64,000 nucleotides of DNA, from NCBI GenBank assembly GCA_949130485.1, contig OX422183.1, positions 6,290,636 through 6,354,635 on the forward strand. Reading direction: 5' to 3'. This DNA comes from Agelas oroides. Lineage: Eukaryota > Porifera > Demospongiae > Agelasida > Agelasidae. The translations under genes were made by a program, and so were the position numbers. Numbering within the stretch: position 1 is the first letter of the stretch; every line of letters starts with the position of its first letter. The notes beneath the pieces are model-generated. The model was not told the origin of the DNA and made no database searches. It saw only the letters and a list, made by a program, of their open reading frames with translations. Shown piece by piece: positions 1 to 14,000 of this stretch.

Positions 1-947
1 TTACATGTAAGGAGGATCTTGCCGCATGCGTGTCAGGGTAAAAGGGTTAACTATTCAAATAGCATTCAAAGTGTTTGCAGTGTAACACAAGGACTGAAAG
101 TAGTGATAATAAGATTCTTTATAGTTCTAATGACTTGTTCAGCTAACCATCGGGCATACCGAGGCTGTTGAATGGTGTAATTATCGTCGTAGGGTGTTAT
201 GAGCAGCGCTACACGCTGTTGAAGCAGTTTTCAGCAGCTGTACCACGTGGAGTAAATTTTGCAAGTAATTTTAGGACCTAAAGGGTTAACCAATTATACG
301 CAGTGGACCGATTGGCGTCATACCACGTCACGAAAACGCGATAGACGCCAATTGGCGTCACGGATATGGCTAAGCGTTATCATGGCCCGGGCGAATAGCT
401 TTGTATCCGGTCTGTGATAAGCTTGGCACTTCCCCTCCTGCTATAAGTGGGTTGGTCCAGAAGCCCTCAAGGGGAGGAGCATAGCAAGCGATAACAGCGG
501 CGATCTCAATCGAGAAAACGACTCATTAGCCACGTTTTCTTTTCAACGCCAATAAGCAGAGGTACAGCGACTCTTGGGCTTCATAAATATCAAGACAGAT
601 CTCGAGTTGTGCCTTGTTAGTCAACGAACAAAGCCAAAGACGGCACACACAACACGCGGTAGGTAAGCGTCCTCCGTAAACCGGTTACATACAACTTCCG
701 AAAACATGCCGAGGTTTAAAATAACCCTGGAAAGCCTTTTTCTATCCCTTATTTCACTCTGTAGAGCTTCGTTTGACTTCCCTGATGTTTTAATCCTTGG
801 AAAAGAGCTTTATAAAAATTGACATCATGTGAGGTTAATCTATTTCCGCGTTTGAGGTTAATTGCATTCTATTTAATCTCACCTTATAATCGGTTAATTT
901 AGTTGTTTCCATAGCAACTTTTATTGGTGTAATGTATGCATGTTCAG
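1..947. other. 5' flank or intron of DNMT3, no exon recognised
   Basis: No sequence coding for the PWWP core (a WWPG-like motif) was seen in any frame. The stretch has two similar AAGGGTTAAC words (about 47 and 279) and repeated GGCGTCA words (314-362), but no feature I can name. Confidence 0.4.
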
Positions 948-1078
948 AAGAGTCCCTATTGATGCTCTCCTCTCAGATTGCCGGGGACAGGCTTGCTCTA
1001 TTTGAGGAATTTTCCGAGCACTACCACACGAACAACATGAAGGGGATGTACAAGAAAGCTGTCATCAGTGCCCTCAAG
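948..1078 (+). CDS. DNMT3: DNMT3 exon 1 of window (PWWP C-terminal part)
   Basis: Acceptor TTCAG before 948, donor AAG|GTTGGT. The residues FEEFSEHYH and [10 protein letters not shown] match the helical end of the DNMT3 PWWP domain. The ATG at 932 is not taken as the start, because it lies before a splice acceptor and mid-domain. Confidence 0.85.
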
Positions 1079-4000
1079 GTTGGTCTCATTCCTGTAACCT
1101 TCCTGCCTCATTCCAAGGCCTCCTGGTCTCATTCCTGTAATCCTTCCAGCTTATTCCCATGTCTTTTTCAGTTTCATTCCTGTCCTTTTTTTTAAGCCTC
1201 ATTCCCAGGCTTTTCCCCAGTGTCAGTTCTGTAACCTTCCAGCCTCACTCCCAGTCTTTCCTGGTCTCATTCTGGTAACGCTTCCCCATGCAGTCTTGTT
1301 CCTGTTACCTTCCGCCCTCATCTCTGCCTCATCTCCACCTTATCCCCCACCTACCGTAGATCGGGAAATTTTTGCCGTTAAAATATTTTCGTCGGTGCAT
1401 GGGAGCGGTGAAAATTAAACGCGCGAAAATAAAATATACGTATACGCGCTACATTGCGGAACCATCAAGTGACGAAATATTTAATGCGAATTATTTTTAC
1501 CGCGAAAATTTCCCGATCTACGGTATTTCATCTTGGGTCTCACATTTTATATTAATTAACCTGTGATATAGACCTTATGCAATTGACTCAATACCTAGCC
1601 TCGTCCCCAGGCCCAAAGGAGGAGGAGAAAGGGCCTGGTTTCAGCCCTTCGCACATGCGCTTATTTATCTCTGATTTAAGCACGTGTTGATCAGTGGGAG
1701 GGTGCTAATGACGCCTTCAAAGTCACATGGTCAATTGTCGTTATTCACTGTATCAAAACTATCAAACCAGCCAAGCTAGCTAGCCTGAGTAAGTTTTATC
1801 TCAGCGCTTTAGCCAACAGCCTTGCGCTACTTATCAATGGAGATCTCTAGCAGAAAGGGCAGATGGAAGTGCAGTGGAAGCCCAAGTTACCTCTTGCAAT
1901 GGTTTTACCAGTAGGTAGCCGCTTCTTGTTAGCCAACTCCACGGGAGCTCGCACTGTCTGTTTATAGCTTCAAATCGGCCGCTGGATGAGTACAATCGAG
2001 TGAGTTTCTTGCATGCTGTATGCTGCTATGATAAATCTACGGACAGTGTAACACTTAGTGTCAAAATAAGTGTCACGAGCGTACGGAAGTATATCAATAG
2101 TATGCGGAGGTGGTGGAATTCCACTGCGATTAAGCGCATGCGCAAATTGCTGAAACCCTTTCTCCTCTTCGGGCCTGGGAACGAGGCTGATCAATAACTT
2201 GCTTGTAACTGGAGAGAAGTACTTGAAGCATAGACATTACCTCTGCAAAATTGTATTAACAATTTAACTCATTTTTAACTACAAATGAAAACTAGATGCG
2301 GGCGGGTCTGAGAAACCGAAAGTTTGATTAGCATGGCCTTATTTATGATGTAATGTTCTGTGTGTGGTGCAGGAGGCTGGAAGACGATGTAAGATGGAGT
2401 TTATCTCTCGCCCAGAAGACAGAAAGCCAAGGTGGATCATCACCGAGGGGTCATCTGAACCTAAACTGATTGAAGAAAAGTGTGAGGAGGAGGAGGGGAG
2501 TGGGGAGGGTGTGAGAGGTGGAGATGAGGGAGGAGAAAAAGGTGAGAAAGTTGCATACGTTGAGTGCAACACACCACACACATGCACACCACACACACAC
2601 ACACCACACATACACCATGTACACACTAGACAGATGATCATCATCGGTGGGGGCGAGCCTGAGCTGTCTTGTGGCATGGCATGGCATGGCTAAGCGAGAG
2701 GGTGGGGTCTGTGCACGCCCATATGCATTATGCATGTGCAAGTCCTGTCCAGAATGCGGTGTGACGTGCCCGGAGTATTGCCTCTTGCTGTTGTTGTGTT
2801 TCCTCTGCCCTCCTGCGACTGCCTTGTTCCTACGTGTCTGGAGTCTTGCCTCTCGTTGCTCCTGTGTCTCCTCTGATCTCCTGCGACAGTCTTGTTCCCT
2901 ACGTACCTGCCGTCTCGTCTCTCATTGCTCCCGTGTCACTTTGGCTTTCTGACGGCTGCGTTGCTCCCTGGCACACTTCCCATTCCGCCTCCACTACTAT
3001 GCACTGCACTGTTCACGACCACGTGTGGCATGGCGTGGTAGCGTGGGCATGTGCAACATATCAGTATCACGTGACTGGGACGGACACGATCGGTCGGTCG
3101 GTCGGTCGGTCGGTTGAAGCACGTGTTCCCGTAGACCACGTTAGTGTGGGGCTCGCTCGGGCTCGCCCCAATTACTGTTATAACACAAAGAGGGTTTAAT
3201 GCATTAACACAGAACCTTGGTACACTTTTATGAGCAATTCTCACGTTAGCTATCTATAGTTGCAGACTGTATAAGTACCTGCCTTGGACTTAACTATTAA
3301 TCTTAGCACATGCATGAGTATAGTATCACGTGACTGGGACGGACACGGTCGGTCGGTCGAAGCACGTGTTCCCGTAGACCACGTTAGTGTGGGGCTCGCT
3401 CAGGCTCGCCCCAATTAAGCACATACATGTGCATACTTGCCCACACACACCACACACATGCACACACACACACACACACCACACATGCACACACCATGCA
3501 CGCACACACACATACACACACGCATACACACACCACACATGCACACACACACACCACACACATGCCCACAACAATTGCATACATCATCTCACTCCTTCTC
3601 CCAGACGCACCCCCCAAGCCCACAGCAGCAAAGGGTCGGAAGGGGCGTGGCAAAGAGAAGGGTACCATTCTCCTGACCGCCCTGGAGCAAGAAATGTTAG
3701 AGTGGGCACTCAACGGGTTCCTTCCCACGGGTCCCAGCGGACTCAAGCCAACACCGGGTGAGAGTAACATGCAGCATCACTGTGTAACACTGTGTAACAC
3801 TGTGCATCATTGTGTAACACTGTGCATCAGTGTGTAACACTGTGTAACATTGTGTAACATTGTGTAACACTGCATCACTGTGTAACACTGTGCATCATTG
3901 TGTAACACTGTGTAACATTGTGTAACACTGCATCACTGTGTAACACTGTGTAACACTGTGCATCATTGTGTAACACTGCATCATTGTGTAACACTGTGCA

Positions 4001-5003
4001 TCAGTGTGTAACACTGTAACATTGTGTAACATTGTGTAACACTGCATCACTGTGTAACACTAACACTGTGCATCATTGTGTAACACTGCATCATTGTGTA
4101 ACACTGTGCATCAGTGTGTAACACTAACACTGCATCATTGTGTAACACTGCATCATTGTGTAACACTGTGTAACATTGTGTAACACTGCAACATTGTGTA
4201 ACACTGCAACATTGTGTAACACTGCATCATTGTGTAACACTAACATTGTGCAACACTGCATCACTGTGTAACACTGTGTAACACTGTTAGTGGTGCAATG
4301 ATAATCGGATCGGTTATTGGGATCAGAAGTAATGCGACCAATAAATAAATGACACACACATTCCATATCCACGTGTGCTAGCGTATTTTTTCACTAAAGC
4401 AGCTTATTGTATGCATGCAAGTCACAGCTAATCACTGTAACATTCTCTTGTAAACTCTACTTACCTCGCTGCCAGACAGGCCTGCAGAGTAGCTCATAGC
4501 GGATGCGTTATTCCAGATCAAGATTAGCTTGTACCAGTCAATCTGTGCATTCTGTTTCTGCCTTAAACTGCTCGTTCCCAGGCTCTCCCCCTCTTTAGTG
4601 TAGCATTGCGTGAACACTTGTATAACGCTGTGAATGATGTGTATAACACTGTGTGAACACTTGATACAGTGTATAACACTGTGTGAACACTTGATAGTGT
4701 ATAACACTGTGTGAACACTTGATAGTGTATAACACTGTGTGAACACTTGATACAATGTATAACACTGTGTGAACACTTGATACAATATGTGTAACACTGT
4801 GTGAAAACTTGATGTAACACTGTGTAACATTTCTCTCCAGAGCATGCTGTCCAGGTGCGTGTGGTACCTATGACGCCGACGCCGCTGGGAGGGAAGGGAG
4901 GAGGGGAGGAAGGGACAGGAGGCGGTCAGACTGAGGAGGATGCTCATCGAAAGAAAGCTAAAGTCATGTTGCTGCAGATCAGGAAGAAAGGTGAGTGTGT
5001 GTG

Positions 5004-5080
<77 letters not shown>

Positions 5081-8000
5081 ATGTGTGCGTGCCAGTTGTG
5101 TGTGTGAGAGTGTGTGTGGGTGTGTGTGCGTGCCAGTTGTGTGTGTATCGCTGACTCATTCCCTCTCTTCTCACAGCTCGCTTTGACTCAGTGTTAGAGG
5201 GGAAGATCAAGATATCAGGTGAGGGGTACTTATTACCTCCATTACTCCACGTTCTTTACCCCTCTCCTTTCTTCTCTTTTCGACACACCTCCCTCATCCT
5301 TCTTCATTTTCTATCCTCCTTTCTTCTTCCTCCTCTTCCTTCCTACTGTCACTGCATTATTGTGGAGTCCTTGCTGGTCAGTGTATCCAGGATATGGACC
5401 ACTGCTGCGTTGTACACCAGGCCTGAACCTGATGAGGGCCCAATGTTGTCCCCATTGTACACATGTGATTACTATGGGGAGGAGTTTCTTTGCAGTGATA
5501 CATACTCATTGCCCAGAGGAGGTTGGAAGCTAGTAATTAGCAATACGCGCGAGGTAGCAATTAGTGCTACGTGAATGGCGTAATCATACCGACTGCCATA
5601 GCGGCCCATAGTGAAAGGTCAACTCGATTTACACAAACAACTTTCGTTTGTCTGGGACGAAATTCACTCAGTGGATACTGCTAGGTGAGCTCTAGATCTA
5701 CCTCTATGGCATTTTATGATACGCAGAATTTTCCATGGGGATTCCCAAGGAAACACTCAAATGCTTCGTGCCTAAGGAAGAGCTATAGCGGTCGATCTAG
5801 AGCGCACCTGGCAGTATCCACTGAGCCGGTGAGTTTCGTCCCAAACAAACGAAAGCTGCTTGTGTAAATCGGGTTGACCTTTCACTATGCCTCTATGGTA
5901 GTCGGTATGATTACGTCATCACGTAGCACTAATTGCTAGCTCGCACGTATCACTAATTACTAGCTTCCAACCTCCTCTGCTCATTGCCATGCTTCTTGCC
6001 AGCTAGGACCTCTTCCTCTCTTCCCCCTCCTTTCCCTCTCCTTCCTCCCTCCTTCCTCCCTCCCTCCTTCCCCCCTCCTTCCCCCCTCCTTCCCCCCTCC
6101 TTCCCCTCTCCTTCCCTCCTTCCCCCCTCCTTCCCCCCTTCCCCCCTCCTTCCCCTCTCCTTCCCTCCTTCCCCCCTCCTTCCCCTCTCCTTCCCTCCTT
6201 CCCCCCTCCTTTCTCCGGTACCCTTTCGCCCTTCCCTTCTCTCCTCCTTCCCCTTCTCTCCTCCCCTCCTTTCTTCCTTTGTCTTTACACCTTTCTCCTT
6301 TCCCCTTCCCCCCTCCTTCCTTCTCTCCTCCTTCCCCATACTCAGACCTGTGCATAGGGTGTGGTGACATGGATGTGGTAGCTGATCATCCACTCTTCGA
6401 GGGAGGATTGTGCAAGGAGTGTAAGGTAGGCAGAGTGTTGAATACACTCATATCTTCCTGTGGTCCCTGGCCTGAGCTGTTACTCATTTGTAGAGATAAA
6501 AAACTTTACTGTTATTGTAAGGGAAGTGCTACGTAATAATTACTGATCTCACAATTTCATTGGTTCTTACCACTTTTGGAGAATAAGCCCAAGAAATTCG
6601 ACTTTGTTCACCAGACCGTTTCTTGCCGGGAGGTGCATGCGGGCTGGGCGCGAGACTTCATTTGTTCCTCTCTTGTTCTTATTCGTTTCTTTCTCTCCTC
6701 GTTTTTTACTCTTCATTCCTTTCTCCCCTCCTCATTCGTTCCTCTCCTCCTCTCCACTCCCCTCCTTTCCCTTCCTCCTCAACCACAGGACAACTTCATG
6801 GAATGTGCCTATCTCTTTGACGATGATGGGACACAGGTGTGTGTGTGGATGTGTGTCTGTGTGTGTATGTGCATGTGTTGTGTGTATATGCATATGTGTG
6901 CATGTGTACACTTGTGTAGTTATTGTGGGTGTGTACATGTATATCGACATGTATGCATGCGTATATGAATTGTACAGTACAGATCACATGTAAGGTAACA
7001 AATTCGTGTGTGTAGTGAGGGATTCACCCGCATGTGACAAGTAATCAACACGCGTGTGATGTGGCGGGTACTCAAGGTAGACTCACATGTGTAGCGACTT
7101 GCGGATGTTAGCACAACAGCAAAGTAATACACTGTACAAAGAAATACTGGGGGACAAACACTACTACGGGAAAGCATGAACATGCAAGACAGTTTGTCAG
7201 TGCTGCCATGCCGTTCTATCCGTCCTGTCTTGCTCCTCCTGCTGTTACTCTTCGTCTTCGCCCTTTGGTCTCGTCCTCCCCAGCTGTTTACGCTTCGCCT
7301 TCACTCTTCGGTTCGCTCCTCTCGCCACTCACTCCACGTCTTCGCTCTCCTGACTCGCTATTTCAGCTGCTAGTCTTTATCTTCGCTAGCCAGTCTCGCG
7401 CCTCCCGCGGTTACTGTTCGTCGTGTTTTCTCCCTGCTCTCCTCAACCGGCCTCTATCTGTCTTTTGTTGTTGTTACTCGCTTTCTTCCTCGTTCTTCAT
7501 ACTAGTAGTCCGCACACATGCACTCGCGCGGGCGGAGTGAGCACTCGTGAGTCACACGCCCACGCGTGTTACCTTACCTGTGACCTGTACTGTATGTGTG
7601 AGTGTGTTTTAAAACGTCATGTTCATACAGATGTACTGCACCATCTGTTCCGGTGGGGATGAAGTCTTCATGTGTGATGCTGAGAACTGTGCCAAGTGAG
7701 CTCTCAGCAATGATCCAACTCATCACTTCATCACTTATTCTCCTAACTCCCCTCCCTTCCCCTCTTCTCTCTTCCCTTCCCTCCCCTCTTTTCTCTTCCC
7801 TTCCAATGTCCCTCCCTCCCCTCCTTCTTCCCTTACCCTCCCCCCTCTACTAGAGTCTACTGTGGTCCTTGTATTGAGAAGCTTTGTGGAAGACAAGAAC
7901 TTGACAGAGTAGGTGGAAAAACAGCCGCTCCGTGCCCATGATCCTGATCATCTCCTCTCTCCCCTTCTTGTTTCTCCTTTCTCCTTTTCCTCCTCCCTTC

Positions 8001-11000
8001 TTTTACTCCTCTCTCCTCCCTTCTTTTACTCCTCTCTCCTCCCTTCTTTTACTCCTCTCTCCTCCCTTCTCTCACTCCTTCTCTCTCCTCCCTTCTCTTA
8101 CTCCTTCTCTTTCCTCCCTTCTCTTACTCCTCCTCCCTCCTCCCTTCTCTTACTCCTCTCTCTCTCCTCCCTTCTCTTCCCTTGTTTCCCCCTTCTCTCC
8201 TCCCTCCTTCCCCCTCTTCTACCCTTCTTTTCCTTCTCCCTTCTCCCTCCCTCCTTTCCTCTCCCCTTCTCCCTCTTCTTCCCTTCTTCTCCCTCAAGGT
8301 TCGTGCAGCCAAGCAGTGGTTATGTTACATGTGTTCCCCCGAGCATGATGGAGGGCTGCTCTGTCAGCGCGAGGATTGGGACAAGAAACTCCAGGAGCTC
8401 TTTATGAATGACCACGAGATGGAATATGTGAGCGCCTGTCTGTCTGCTTGTCTGTCGGATGTCTGTCTGTCTGTCTGTCTGTCTGTCGTCTGTCAGTGGT
8501 ACCCTAGCTCTTTATGAATGACCATGAGATGGAATATGTGAGCGCCTGTCTGTCTGCTTGTCTGTCGTCTGTCAGTGGTACCCTAGCTCTTTATGAATGA
8601 CCATGAGATGGAATATGTGAGCGCCTGTCTGTCTGCTTGTCTGTCGTCTGTCAGTGGTACCCTAGCTCTTTATGAATGACCATGAGATGGAATATGTGAG
8701 CGCCTGTCTGTCTGCTTGTCTGTCGTCTGTCAGTGGTACCCTAGCTCTTTATGAATGACCATGAGATGGAATATGTGAGTGCCTGTCTGTCTGCTTGTCT
8801 GTTTGTCTTTCAGTGGTACCCTAGCTCTTTATGAATGACGAATATGTGTCTGTCTGTCTGTCTGTCTGTCTGCCTCTCTGCTTGTCTGTCTGTCTGTCTG
8901 TCTGTCTGTTTCTCTGTCTGTCTGTCTGTCTGTCTGTCTGCCTGTCTGTCTGTCTGTGGTACCCCTACTTCCTTACTACTGAATCAGTCGGGTGGTACCT
9001 TTGTGTGAAGATACCAATTACAGGCCGTATCCCTCGTCTCTCCCCCCAGGATCCTCCTCCCTTCTATACTGCCATTCGTCCTGAAGATAGGAGGCCAATG
9101 AAAGTGCTGGGACTGTTTGACGGCATTGCAACTGGTAATTACGTTTTGATAGTGAACCCACACTTTTGCTGTTTCTCATCTCTCTATTCTCCTCCCTCTC
9201 TCCTCTTCCCTCCTCTCCTCCTCCCTCTCTCCTCCTCCCTCTCTCCTCCTCCCTCTCTCCTCCTCCCTCTCTCCTCCCTCTCTCCTCCTTCCTCTCTCCT
9301 CCTCCCTCTATTCTCCTCCCTCTCTCCTCCTCCCTCTCTCCTCCTCCCTCTCATAAACTGAGAACTATTATTAGTGTGTATGTCATTATTACATAGTGAT
9401 TCTATTTATAGTGCATTGCGCTATAGTCAGGTGCCATTGTTCTGCCCTGCACATGTTGTATTGCCAGTTGGTTCAATTGAGTTCACAATAATACCACACT
9501 TCCCTTTGTCGTTTTTCATTTCTTCATCTTTCTCTCTTTCTATCCTCCTCCCTCTCTCCTTCCCTTTCCCATATTTCCTCCTCCTCTCCTTCCATTCAAA
9601 AGGCCTTCTTGTGCTGAAGGAACTGGGATTTGAGGTGGAAACGTACATAGCTTCTGAGATTGACCCCGACGCTGTCAAGGTAACCTGTCGTGATCACATG
9701 TATTCTTGCCTACGCCACAGCCAGCCTTATACCTCAAACAGTTGATTCCCACTTCGTCGATTTCACTTTGTCAACTTCCCATTTCGTTAATTCCCACTTT
9801 GTCAATATTGACCAAATGGGAATTAACAAAATGGAAAGAGGGTACCCTTCTTTTGACCAACCAAACAAGCTTTTGCCATTTGCAATACTAACTGTTAAAC
9901 TAATTGTATTACTAAACAAAACTGCATTAACCTTTTACCAAAAGCAGGAAGATGCTTGCCTGACTTCATGTCTTAATTGTCATGGCCCCAAACCATATTG
10001 TATGTAGCGATAGCTTTACATGGTCAGCCAGGGCAGCTAAACAAGCATGCATGGTCACACTCAAATCATGACCTGGATCTCTGCCGTGTATGGGCATCGT
10101 TCATGCATGTCCCTTCACCTGAGGTCATTTCCGTTAACCACCATGCATAATTTCTGCCGTCTGTAACTAAGCAGCCTACCTTCACAGTCGGTCGTCACTA
10201 ACAAACAAACAAACACACGTACGTGCACAATGCAGTCACGCTAGTGTGGGGCTCACTCAGGCTCATCCCAACAAGCTAAGACTTTTGACAGTAAATCTCA
10301 GTAAATCTCAGTAAAACTCAGTAATACTCAGTAAAACTCAGTAAATCTCAGTAAATCTCTGCATATTGTTTATGGTGCCAGGTTTCTCGTGTGCAGCACA
10401 ATGAGATACTACACGTCGGAGACATTGCCAGGATAACAGAAAAAGAGGTACTGCAGCTGTCGTTACATGTTGCTATAGTAACGTACACTGGTACACCGGA
10501 GCCCCTCCAATGTAGATTGACACTAAAGGAACCACGTACTCCATTTCTGCAGGATATGGAAGCACCCATATTTTTGAGGGGTAGCTTTCGACAATTTCTG
10601 GTAGTCATGGGATATGCGGCTCCACTTGTTTTGTTGAGCACAAGTGTCCACAGTCCAGAGATTTTCCTTGCTGTATGTTGGCGAGTAAGGCTATCTAGAA
10701 GCTAGAATTGTAACAGAGCCGCACCACAGCACTTTGAATGCAGTAACATGATTGGAATACGTGATAGAAAATGTCAGGGCTGCCACACGGCCAATAATAC
10801 ATGTAGTTAAAACATGTTCCACTGTAAGCTGCTGCTTGATGATGCAGAGAAAATTAGCTTTTTTCTTGGAGCAGTTTGTGATGGAGGTTAATGTGGCGTC
10901 TTTCAGGTGAAGGCATGGGGACCGTTTGACCTGGTGATGGGGGGGAGCCCCTGTAATGATCTCTCCATCGTCAACCCAGCCAGGAAGGGAATTTATGGTG

Positions 11001-14000
11001 AGCTAGTAGTCACATGATAGTCACATGATAGCCGCCCTCCTTCACTCCACGTCTTTACTCCCTGCCTCAATCACTCCCTCATTCCTACCCCTTCCCCCCA
11101 CTCACCCTCACCCATCACTCCCACCTTCCCTCCCTCACTCAGAAGGGACAGGACGACTGTTCTTTGAGTTCTTTCGTATAATGACGTATGCAAAACCTAC
11201 CCCTGAGGAAAATCGACCCTTTTTCTGGTTGTATGAGAATGTGGTCTCCATGAGAGCCTATGACAAACAGACTATCAGCCGCTTCCTCCAGGTCAGTCCC
11301 AATACCTGTCTGTCTGTCTGTGTCTCAATGCTGTGGCATGTGTGTCCTGTGTCTCAATGGTGTGACATGTCTGTTTGTCTGTCTGTGTCTCAATGGTGTG
11401 ACATGTCTGTCTGTCTGTGTCTCAATGCTGTGGCATGTCTGTCTGTCTGTCACAATGGTGTGACATGTCTGTGTGTCTGTCTGTGTCTCAATGCTGTGGC
11501 ATGTCTGTCTGTCACGATGGTGTGACATGTCTGTTTGTCTGTGTCTCAATGCTGTGGCACGTCTGTCTGTTTGTCTGTCTGTATCTCGATGCTGTGGTAT
11601 GTCTGTCTGTCTGTCTGTCACAATGGTGTGACATGCCTGTTTGTCTGTGTCTCAATGCTGTGGCACGTCTGTCTGTCTGTCTGTCTGTGTCTCAATGGTG
11701 TGACATGCCTGTCTGTCTGTCTGTGTCTCTGTCACAATGCTGTGGCATGTCTGTCTGTCTGTCACAATGCTGTGACATGTCTGTTTGTCTGTCCTGATGC
11801 TGTGACATGTCTACTTTCTACTGGCATGTCCGTTGGTCTGTCTGCCCCAATGCTGTTTCTTGCTTAACCCCAAATGAATTGCCATCTCTCTTTCTTAGTG
11901 TAACCCAGTGGTGGTGGATGCCAAGAACATCTCTGCAGCCAGCAGGGCTAGGTACTTCTGGGGAAACCTCCCTGGAATGAACAGGTGTGTGACCAAGTTC
12001 ATCTCTTCCCCTCCCTCCCTCCTCTCTTCTCCTCTCCTCTCTTCTCCTCTCCTTCCCCACTTCCCTTTTTTCCATCCTTCCTCGCTCCTTTCTTCATTCT
12101 ATCCTCCTCTCTTCCCTCCCATCTCCCTACCCTTCCCCTTTGTCCCCTCCTCCTCCCTCCTTCTCCCTTCATCCTCTCTCTCCTTCTCCTCTCTTACCTT
12201 CTTTCCATCCTTCCTCACTCCTTTCCTCCAGTCCATCCTCTACTCTCTTACCTTCTTTCCATCCTTCCTCGCTCCTTTCCTCCAGTCCATCCTCTCCTCT
12301 CTTCCCTCCCATCTTCCCTCCCTCCTCCTCCCTCCTTCTCCCTTCATCCTCTCTAGATCTCATTTTTTTATCCCCCACCCTCAAGGCCGACCACCCCCCT
12401 TCCTGGGGACCGTCTGACCTTACAGGAGTGTCTAGAACCCCACTGTTTTCGAACTGCCCAGTTCACGAAGCTGCGTACCATCACTACAAAGATGAACTCC
12501 ATTAAGCAAACCAAGAGTGCAATTTTCCCAGTGAAAGTGGAGGAGGAGGGAGACGTGCTATGGTGTACAGAGATGGAGAGGTTAGGATACTAGCTTGCAT
12601 ATCATAGATTACTAGCTTGCATATCATAGATTACTAGCTTGGATATCATAGAATACTAGCTTGCATATCATAGATTACTAGCTTGCATATCATTGATTAC
12701 TAGCTTGCATATCATAGATTACTAGCTTGCATATCATAGATTACTAGCTTGCATATCATAGATTACTAGCTTGCATATCGTTGATTACTAGCTTGCATAT
12801 CATAGAATACTAGCTTGCATATCATAGAATACTAGCTTGCATATCATAGATTAATAGCTTGCATATCATAGAATACTAGCTTGCATATCATAGATTACTA
12901 GCTTGCATACTAGGATATCAACACCTTGTATGCATGCTTACAAGGATTAATACAGCCTAATTGGGACGAGCCTGAGCGAGCCCCACACTAGCGGGACTGC
13001 ATTGCGGAAGTATGTTTGTAATGTACGTGCTTGTTTGCTTGCGGCCATATACCGTAATTTTTAAATGCGCATTTTAATATTTCCTGAAAATTGAACGTCC
13101 TCCTGCACTTGAGTCCTAATTAGACTTAGTAGGTAGCCTCAATAGGTGAAGGGCAATGCTGGGCTACTGCCAGAGTGCAGCGTTGGCAACCGTAGCTCGG
13201 AGACGGCTCAAGTTTAAGCACGCACGGCACCTTACTTCTTGTTTGTCACAGCAGCTACGGACCGACCATCAACGGCAGGCTGCTCGCAGACCGTACAAAT
13301 TATACACGCCGGGTTGAGATCGCTTCAGGCAAGGGTCGTGCATAAACGGCACTCTTAAATGCTAGCGATTCAGCTCATCATTTCAGCGTGAAGCTCTATT
13401 CATGTGCATGTAGCCATAGTAGCTGCTTGCTCAGGCTCGCCCCCACAATGTTCTACGTTTTCTAGTTATTAATTTACATACCTTAGGATCTTTGATCAGA
13501 CACCACGGCTACTATTTACTTCGCTGCTCGTTTTTGTGCAGCTACTATTCGAGGGTGGCTTTTATTTCTTTGGAAAGCTTGCAGACATCAACAACGGCTG
13601 GATAAGGTATGCACGAGCGATGCAGTGACGACTGTTAGACGCAGTCAGTAGTGCGCGCAGCCTCTCAGTCCCCCTGTCAGCCGTGGAAACGAGTTGTACA
13701 ACACGAACAGCCCTAGTGCTAGCCCAGTGACCATCATCAGAAGTTATTCGCATATGTGGCAGTCCCGTGTAGAAATCGAAGGTTATTCCGTCGCGTATTT
13801 CGATCGCATCGCTGCGTTCAAAGTGCCGTATCGCTGAACTTCCGTTAAGGGCGGGGCTCATGTATTGCTGATCACATGTATATCTGCCGGTGTAATCTCA
13901 TTCTTGTAAAAGTGGTCGATTTTCGCTGAGAGGGTCACATATTTTGTTTAATTTTGTGCACATATTCTTCAGACTGTTTGGATTCCCCGACCATTACACG

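Noticed and set aside
932..946. ATG at 932 as the start of DNMT3
   Set aside because: It precedes a splice acceptor and the next residues are mid-PWWP; a start here would lack the fold's core.
3765..4290. CRISPR-like regular repeats
   Set aside because: Units are contiguous and degenerate, with no unique spacers; the genome is eukaryotic.
7913..8407. 164-codon frame
   Set aside because: Pyrimidine-tract translation that runs into DNMT3 exon 10 in the wrong frame.
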